DNA from: Catellatospora sp. IY07-71 | GTDB lineage: Bacteria > Actinomycetota > Actinomycetes > Mycobacteriales > Micromonosporaceae | Reading direction: 5' to 3' | Length of the DNA stretch: 64,000 bases | Assembly: GCF_018326265.1 (NCBI RefSeq) | Contig: NZ_AP023360.1 | Coordinates: forward strand, 5,365,501 to 5,429,500 | Shown: positions 55,747 to 61,330 of the stretch, in pieces | Position numbering within the stretch: position 1 is the first letter of the stretch | Layout of the letters: every line of letters begins with the position of its first letter | The notes under the pieces: model-generated | What the model was told of the DNA's origin: nothing | The model's database searches: none | The model's input: the letters and a program-made list of their open reading frames with translations, nothing else | Position numbers and translations under genes: made by a program

Positions 55747-56945
55747 AGCGGGTCATCTATCCGGCGACGCGAGCGGTCGAGCACGCGATCGCCCAGCCCG
55801 GCGTGCGGCCGGTCAGGTTCTTCCCGGTGCTGTGGCCCCTGTGGGAGGTCCAGACCACGGCCGAGATCCACGACGAGCAGGCCTTCGAGATCATCGACCA
55901 TTTCCTGCTGCGGGCGGTCGACGAGGCCGACCTGCACGACCCGGCCCGGCTCGCCGGTTTCCTCGGCCTGCCGCCCGGCATCGTCGACAGGTGCCTGCGC
56001 TTCCTCACCATGATCGGGCACGTCACGATCGACGGCGGCGGCGTCCGGCTCACGCCGCTGGGCAGGCAGTCGCTGCAGGCAGGCGTCCGGCTGGTCCCCA
56101 AGACCAGCAGCCAGACGCTGTACTTCGAGCGGCAGACCGGCCGGCCGCTGCCGCGCCGGTACTACGACGCCAAGGTGCCGTTCCTGGACCGGCCCGAGGT
56201 CGCGCCCGAGCAACTGGCCGACGGCACCCGGTTCCTGTCGGTCTTCACCGTCGCACGGTTCCAGCCCGAGTGGCTCACCTGGCTGGAGAGCAACCCGCAG
56301 CGCGCCGATTACAACCTGCCCGGCCTGCTGCGCGACCTGCGGCAGGACGGCCAGCGCGAGGCATACCTGCCCAGTTATCTGATCGAGACCGCCGACCGCC
56401 GCATCCTGGCCTACACCGCCTGCTCGGGTGAGCGCGACGACTTCCTCGAGCAGGTGTACCACAAGACCACGATCGGCAGCTTGATCGAGGCGCAGGGCGT
56501 GCGGGAGCCCGCCGAGACATGGAACCGGTGGCTGTCCAACTCCGCCGCGTTCGGCCGGGGCAAACTGCGGCACCGCGGTGACCTGTGGCAGGTGACGCTG
56601 CCGGCGGACGCGTTCGGCGACCACCCGAAGGTGTCGCTGTCGCGCCTGGGCGGATACCAGTTCCGGGAGAACCACTTCATCCAGGTGTGGTGCGACGACG
56701 CCGCGACCCGCAAGCAGGCGCTGGCGCAGCGGTGCCGCGGCATCGCCCGGCAGGCCGACGTCTCGTCGGTGACCGAGCTGGTACGCCGAGTCCAGGCGCT
56801 CGCCGACACCCTTGAGGTGCCGCACATCGACCTCGCACAACTGCGCCGCGAGGCCGAACGGGCCAACGACCACGCCTGCCTGCACAGCCTGCGCCTTCTC
56901 GAAACCGGAGCGGCGGGCCGGGCCACAGGTCAGCGTGCCCGGTAA
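55740..56945 (+). CDS. Winged-helix-like hypothetical protein, 401 aa; last gene of putative defence operon
   Basis: ATG at 55740 overlaps the helicase stop by seven bases, so it is co-translated. Residues about 35-120 look like a winged helix: AFEIIDHFLLRAVDEADLHD, PARLAGFLGLPPGIVDRCLR, FLTMIGHVTIDGGGVRLTPLG. The remaining 280 residues alternate helices and strands (RYYDAKVPFLDRPE, YLPSYLIETADRRILAYTAC, WLSNSAAFGRGKLRHRGDLW) with conserved-looking Trp and Arg but no nuclease HKD, HNH or PD-(D/E)xK motif that I can identify. It may recognise nucleic acid and guide the helicase, or regulate the operon. No family name is given. An 18-bp hairpin follows. Confidence 0.78.
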   Translation: MVKRVIYPATRAVEHAIAQPGVRPVRFFPVLWPLWEVQTTAEIHDEQAFEIIDHFLLRAVDEADLHDPARLAGFLGLPPGIVDRCLRFLTMIGHVTIDGGGVRLTPLGRQSLQAGVRLVPKTSSQTLYFERQTGRPLPRRYYDAKVPFLDRPEVAPEQLADGTRFLSVFTVARFQPEWLTWLESNPQRADYNLPGLLRDLRQDGQREAYLPSYLIETADRRILAYTACSGERDDFLEQVYHKTTIGSLIEAQGVREPAETWNRWLSNSAAFGRGKLRHRGDLWQVTLPADAFGDHPKVSLSRLGGYQFRENHFIQVWCDDAATRKQALAQRCRGIARQADVSSVTELVRRVQALADTLEVPHIDLAQLRREAERANDHACLHSLRLLETGAAGRATGQRAR

Positions 56946-56962
56946 CGGCCGATTCGACGCAG

Positions 56963-57010
56963 ATCCCCGTTTCAAGGCCGGAGTAGGTCGATCGGCCTTG
57001 AAACGGGGAT
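56963..57010. terminator. 18-bp hairpin with AT-richer arms between convergent genes
   Basis: 56963-56980 pairs exactly with 56993-57010 (ATCCCCGTTTCAAGGCCG and its complement), loop 12 bases. It lies 17 bases after the defence-operon stop and 35 before the stop of the convergent glycosidase gene, so it probably terminates both transcripts. Confidence 0.75.
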
Positions 57011-57045
57011 ACTGCCAGGCGATCAGGTGGTGGTGAGGCACCGGA

Positions 57046-58701
57046 TCAGGGTGCGGCGCAGTTCTCCGCCGCGTAGCCGACCGCCGCGTCGAACAGTGCT
57101 CCGCCACCGGACGCGAAGGCAGCCGGGCTCGTCGCGCTCGCCGGGAACGCGATCCGGCAGCCGGGTGCGGGCGTCCCGCCGACCATGCTCGCCCCGGACT
57201 CGTACACGAAGATGCCGGGCTGCCCGGAGACGGTCGCCACCGTCGTGGCACCGCCGGCACCGGTGTCGGGTATCCCGAAGCCGATGGTCTGGTTCGTGGC
57301 GTAGAGGCCGACCGTGCCGGTCCGGCCGGCGGCGAGCGGATGACCGGCAGCGGTGATGACGGCGGAGGACGCGGAGACGTTGCCGTAGCTGACGTCCGCG
57401 GTGGCGCCCGTCATCCGCATGTCGTCGTAGATCCACGGCTTCCACGTCAGGACGGGCACGGCGACGTCCCGGAACCGCGAGGTGAGGCTCGAGGACACCG
57501 ACGCCGAGATCAGCACCGCGGCCTGACCCGTGGCGTCGCCTGCCGTGACCGTGCCGTCGTCGGCGAGGGTCACGGTGTGGCCCGCCGCGGTCAGCCGGTT
57601 GCGGACCGCGGTGTCACCCGTGGTGAGTGCGGCCGGGTCCCCGACCACGAAGAGCAGCCCGCTGCCGGGCGGTGGCGGGGGCGGGGGTTCGGCCGCGCCG
57701 CCGAAGTACGGGTCCGCGCCCATGGCCGCGAAGGCGTCGCGGGACTGCGCCGAGGAGTCCGCCCACCAGTCGCACGCCGGGTACTGGCTGTTGTCGTGCT
57801 CGGTGTGGAAGTAGAGCAGGCCGCGGAACTGCTCCCACCCGGGCTGCTTGAACAGCGCCTGCGCGGCAGCCAGCCACGCCGCCTTCCGGTTGGGCTGGGC
57901 GGGGTCCTCGACCGTGGCGAACTCGGGCAGCCACAGCTCCTCGCCCGGATGCTGCGTCCCGAACTGCCGCAGGGGCTCGATGATCGACTGCAGCGACTTC
58001 CAGCCCTCGTTGCTGCCCCGGCAGGTGTACCAGTTGTAGGAGTCCGCGCCGATGCCGTCGACGACGTCGTCACCCGGGTACCACTTCTCCGCGCGGCGAC
58101 GGTCGGTCGGATTGACGAAGAAGCTGTAGTCGGTCATGGTCAGCAGGTACTTCGCATTCGTCACGCCCTGCGCGCGGAATACCGTGACGATCCGGCGCCA
58201 TGCGTTCTTGAAATCCGTGGCGTCTCCGTTCTGGAGGTTGGTCGACGCCTCGGGTTCATGGTTGAAGATGAAGTAGATCGGTGCGCCCCAGCTCTTGATC
58301 CTGGCCGACCACGACACGATGTCGTCGTAGATCGCCTGGCCGGGCGCCGCGTTCGCGATGCTGCTCCACGGGATCCGCTGGCCGTTGAGCCGGCGCGCCT
58401 TGACCGACAGCAGCAGCGTGTGGTTCGTGCTGCGCAGCCAGTTGTGGTAGCTGTCCGGGAACTGCTGGTCCCACAGCACGAAGATGCGGGAGCCGCGCAG
58501 GCTCTGGCCGAGCGACGCCTCGAGGTTCTGGACCGCCTGCTGCTCGCTCTCACCCCCGCGGCGGCCGACGTGCGCCCCCCAGATCATGGGCTCGGCGGCG
58601 GCCGTCGCCGGCGCGATCGGTCCCAGCAGAGCGGTCGTCAGCACCATGCTCAGGGCCAGCAGCCCTCGGCGCTGGGCGGGACGTGGGCGAATCCTGTTCA
58701 T
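57046..58701 (-). CDS. Secreted GH26-like beta-mannanase-type glycosidase with C-terminal domain, 551 aa
   Basis: ATG at 58699-58701 follows GGAGG by about 10 bases. The signal peptide is MNRIRPRPAQRRGLLALSMV and onward with cleavage near ATA-AA. Residues about 38-330 are a TIM-barrel glycosidase similar to GH26 or related clan-A families: MIWGAHVGRRGGESEQQ, acid/base Glu in FIFNHEPEAS (about 148), GADSYNWYTC and nucleophile Glu in ELWLPEFATVED (about 258). After a Pro linker, residues about 345-551 form an alpha/beta, amidotransferase-like domain (LLFVVGDPAALTTGD, VLISASVSSSLTSRF) of unknown role. It probably cleaves an extracellular beta-mannan-like polymer; the exact family needs a profile search. 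Confidence 0.8.
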   Translation of the reverse strand: MNRIRPRPAQRRGLLALSMVLTTALLGPIAPATAAAEPMIWGAHVGRRGGESEQQAVQNLEASLGQSLRGSRIFVLWDQQFPDSYHNWLRSTNHTLLLSVKARRLNGQRIPWSSIANAAPGQAIYDDIVSWSARIKSWGAPIYFIFNHEPEASTNLQNGDATDFKNAWRRIVTVFRAQGVTNAKYLLTMTDYSFFVNPTDRRRAEKWYPGDDVVDGIGADSYNWYTCRGSNEGWKSLQSIIEPLRQFGTQHPGEELWLPEFATVEDPAQPNRKAAWLAAAQALFKQPGWEQFRGLLYFHTEHDNSQYPACDWWADSSAQSRDAFAAMGADPYFGGAAEPPPPPPPGSGLLFVVGDPAALTTGDTAVRNRLTAAGHTVTLADDGTVTAGDATGQAAVLISASVSSSLTSRFRDVAVPVLTWKPWIYDDMRMTGATADVSYGNVSASSAVITAAGHPLAAGRTGTVGLYATNQTIGFGIPDTGAGGATTVATVSGQPGIFVYESGASMVGGTPAPGCRIAFPASATSPAAFASGGGALFDAAVGYAAENCAAP

Positions 58702-59580
58702 GGTGGCAGCCTCCGTGCGTTGTCGGCGCGAACTGAAGGTTCCCCCCAGGGCTGCTAGATCATTTTCCCCGCCTGGGCGCGTTCAGGTTAGTTGCTGCGC
58801 ACAGCGCGTAGTGGGACCACGCCACGTGTGGCGGCCACTGTCGTCGGACTGACAGGCGGCCGCGGCGGCTATACCTCGCCCGCTCGGCGGGCCGGATGCC
58901 GCCCAGTTGCCAGTGAACTGTCCGCCGTCCGGCTGCCGATGGCGGCGAGCGGGCTTGATCAATTCATCCATATCGCTGTCCTGGCCTCGACCGGCGGTCA
59001 GATCTGCGCGGGTAGCCGCAGAGCCGGGAGTCGTCGGCCCGGGACTGGGCGTCCCCCGGAGCGGCTCGGATCGACCGCTTGGACCGGTGCCCGCAGGCGA
59101 CGGCCAGGCTTGTTGTTTCCGCAGCTCAAGGCTGACATCGGCCGCAGATCTGAATCGTGCCCGTTGATGCGGACGGCGCTGGACCGCGATTGTTCGCCGA
59201 GCATCTTCGGCGAATCGGGACGATGCGCTCGGCCGGGTGGGGGATGCTGAGCTAACGATATGCCCGCGACGTCGTTGAACGTCGCGTGCGTGGCTGCTCG
59301 AACTGGCCCGCGCGAGGTACTATAGACAGTCTCCAATCTAAATGGCTGTGCGAATCGAACTCGCTTCGGGTGGCGTTGACCGCCCCGGCGGGCATCGGTG
59401 AGCCGCCAGGTCGTCGCGGACGCCCAATCGGACGAATCGGTGCAGGTCCGACACGCGGTAACGGTGACGGCGCGTATGCAAGAACCACCCAGATTGATAG
59501 AGTTCCGCCACCGCGGTCGGCGCACCTTCCGGGACACCAACGGGAATGCTCTGCGGCAGTCATCGACCGAACGGAGCAGA
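58702..59580. other. Long intergenic region, no gene seen
   Basis: About 880 bases between the divergent glycosidase and methyltransferase genes. No open frame here has a ribosome binding site or recognisable product. It holds an 8-bp inverted repeat at 59265-59286 and a possible -10 (TACTAT, 59318-59323). Parts may be leader RNA of either gene. Confidence 0.45.
59265..59286. promoter_or_regulatory. Inverted repeat upstream of the methyltransferase genes
   Basis: CGCGACGT-CGTTGA-ACGTCGCG is a perfect 8+8 repeat with a six-base centre, about 35 bases before a possible -10 box. It may be an operator for the NNMT/PRMT-like operon. Confidence 0.4.
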
Positions 59581-60426
59581 GTGTCCGCCACCGGGAAGGC
59601 AAGCCTCGTGCCAGCTGTCAACAACGCCGAGTGCCCCTGGGACCTGTTCGACTCCGAGTCGTATCAGCAACGCAACTATGCCACGCTGCACGAACTGGAC
59701 CAGATAATCATCCCGAAGCTGGCCCGCTTCTTCGAGGAGCAGAACCTCGGCGGCGATCTGGAGGCGGTCGACGTCGGTCCGGGGACGAATCTCTACCCGG
59801 CGATGTCGATGCTGCCTTTCGCGAAGAGCATCACTCTGCTGGAGTACTCCTCGACCAACATCGCCTGGTTAGAGGACGAGATCGGCAGCTACCGTGAGTC
59901 ATGGAACGCATTCTGGCGGGCGCTGGCCGACAGTTCTGACCACTATGGCGCCATCGCCGAGCCGGGCGTGCTCCTGAAGGAGGTCGCCGACGTCCAGAAA
60001 GGCAGCATCTTCGATCTCGCCGAAGGCCGGTGGGATCTGGGAACGATGTTCTTCGTCGCCGAGTCCATCACCGGGATGCGGGACGAGTGCGCGAAGGCGA
60101 CCACCAGGTTCGTGCGTTCGCTGAAGCCCGGGGCACCGTTCGCGGCCACGTTCATGGAGAACTCCCGGGGATACGTGGTCGGCGGACACACCTTCCCGGC
60201 CGTGGCCGTCACGGAGGTGGACGTGCTGACGCTGCTGCGTGACGTGGCCTGCGACATCACGCTGCACCCCATCCGGTCACCTCACCTGTTCCGTCACGGC
60301 TACGACGGAATGATGCTGGTCACGGGTGTTCGCAGCGACACTCGAAGCGAACCCGCACGCGAATCCGGATGGGCCACAATCAGCGGAAGGACCGGCCGAC
60401 GTGACCGACAGCACGCCGCGCGCTAG
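59581..60426 (+). CDS. NNMT/PNMT-type SAM methyltransferase, 281 aa
   Basis: GTG at 59581 is preceded by CGGAG; longer in-frame starts (for example ATG at 59476) lack good sites, so this choice is moderately firm. The protein opens with WDLFDSESYQQRNYATLHEL, the actinobacterial version of the NNMT/PNMT/TEMT pattern, then motif I AVDVGPGTNLYPAMSMLPF (about residues 60-78; the acidic residue ends strand one), LLEYSSTNIAWLEDEI and, near 155, WDLGTMFFVAESITGM. Substrates in the family are amines or pyridines. It overlaps a PRMT-like gene by 26 bases, so two methyltransferases are made together. Confidence 0.85.
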   Translation: MSATGKASLVPAVNNAECPWDLFDSESYQQRNYATLHELDQIIIPKLARFFEEQNLGGDLEAVDVGPGTNLYPAMSMLPFAKSITLLEYSSTNIAWLEDEIGSYRESWNAFWRALADSSDHYGAIAEPGVLLKEVADVQKGSIFDLAEGRWDLGTMFFVAESITGMRDECAKATTRFVRSLKPGAPFAATFMENSRGYVVGGHTFPAVAVTEVDVLTLLRDVACDITLHPIRSPHLFRHGYDGMMLVTGVRSDTRSEPARESGWATISGRTGRRDRQHAAR

Positions 60427-61270
60427 CCTCGAGACGAAGGCTGCGATCGACAAGGCATTCACGACCTACGACATCCAGGCGTGCCTGTACGACACCCGCC
60501 GGGTCAAATACCTGCAGGACGCGATCGTCAAGACCGTGGCGCCCGGTGACGTCGTGGTGGACGCCGGCAGCGGCACCGGTCTGCTCGGCCTGCTCGCCGC
60601 CAAGGCGGGCGCCAGGCGCGTCTACTGCCTGGAGTTCAACGCCGACTTCATCCCCGTCATCGAGGAGAACGCCCGGCGCAACGGCCTCGCGGACCGGATC
60701 ATCGCGATCCACGCGGACGCGACGAGCTGCGACCTCCCCGAGGCCGTCGACGTCGTCATCAGCGAGGTGATCAGCGCCGGGTTCTTCTACGAGCCGCAGC
60801 TGCAGATCACCAACAATCTGCGCCGCTTCCTCAAGCCCGGCGGCGCGATGATCCCGATGGGCATGCAGAACTACGTCGAACTCATCTCGGCCCAGGAGGA
60901 CGTCTACGGCCTGAAGCTGAACTTCGACACCAGGTTCACCGAGCTCGAAGAGGATCGCCCGCTGACCGACAGCCGGCAATATCTCGACAACAGGTTCGAG
61001 GACTGGACGGATCCGGCGATTCGCGGACGAGCACGGCTCAAGGCGTCGACGGCCGGCCGGGCGAACGCCGTCAGAATCGCGTACCGGATCGACTTCGCCG
61101 AGGGGATCTCCGGCGACAAGCCGACCGACTTCCTGCTGAATCCGCAGGTCGTGTTCCTGGAGAAGCCGATCGACCTGCAGGCGGGTGACCAGTTCGACAT
61201 CTCTTTGGACTACGTGGCCAGCAACAGCCCGCTGGAGGCCGACATCACCATCACGGCCGTCCTGTCGTGA
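60401..61270 (+). CDS. Bacterial PRMT-like protein arginine methyltransferase homologue, 289 aa
   Basis: GTG at 60401 lies inside the end of the previous gene after GGAAGGA. Residues about 15-30 (AFTTYDIQACLYDTRRVKYL) resemble the PRMT YFxxY/helix-Y start with H/Y-x-x-M-x-x-D-like pattern. Motif I is VVVDAGSGTGLLGLLAAKAG (about 49-66), post-I CLEFNADFIPVIEENA, and the double-Glu loop of PRMTs appears as SEVISAGFFYE (about 121-131), followed by a beta-barrel half (PGGAMIPMGMQNYVELI, LDYVASNSPLEADITITAVL). The THW loop is not clear. It could methylate arginine in proteins or in a natural-product peptide; a small-molecule N-methyltransferase is the alternative. PRMTs are rare in bacteria. Confidence 0.75.
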   Translation: MTDSTPRASLETKAAIDKAFTTYDIQACLYDTRRVKYLQDAIVKTVAPGDVVVDAGSGTGLLGLLAAKAGARRVYCLEFNADFIPVIEENARRNGLADRIIAIHADATSCDLPEAVDVVISEVISAGFFYEPQLQITNNLRRFLKPGGAMIPMGMQNYVELISAQEDVYGLKLNFDTRFTELEEDRPLTDSRQYLDNRFEDWTDPAIRGRARLKASTAGRANAVRIAYRIDFAEGISGDKPTDFLLNPQVVFLEKPIDLQAGDQFDISLDYVASNSPLEADITITAVLS

Positions 61271-61330
61271 GTTCCGTGGCGTAGCGTCCACATCGGATGA
61301 CAATGGATCCATCCTCGAGATGGGATCCGG

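Noticed and set aside
55740-56945. PLD-type (HKD) nuclease in the last operon gene, as in Mokosh
   Set aside because: The only HK (YHKTTIGSLIE) lacks the spaced Asp and there is no second motif, so no PLD domain can be claimed.
56963-57010. Possible CRISPR repeat because of GTTTCAAGG/CCTTGAAAC
   Set aside because: Only a single inverted pair is present, with no series of direct repeats and spacers and no cas genes.
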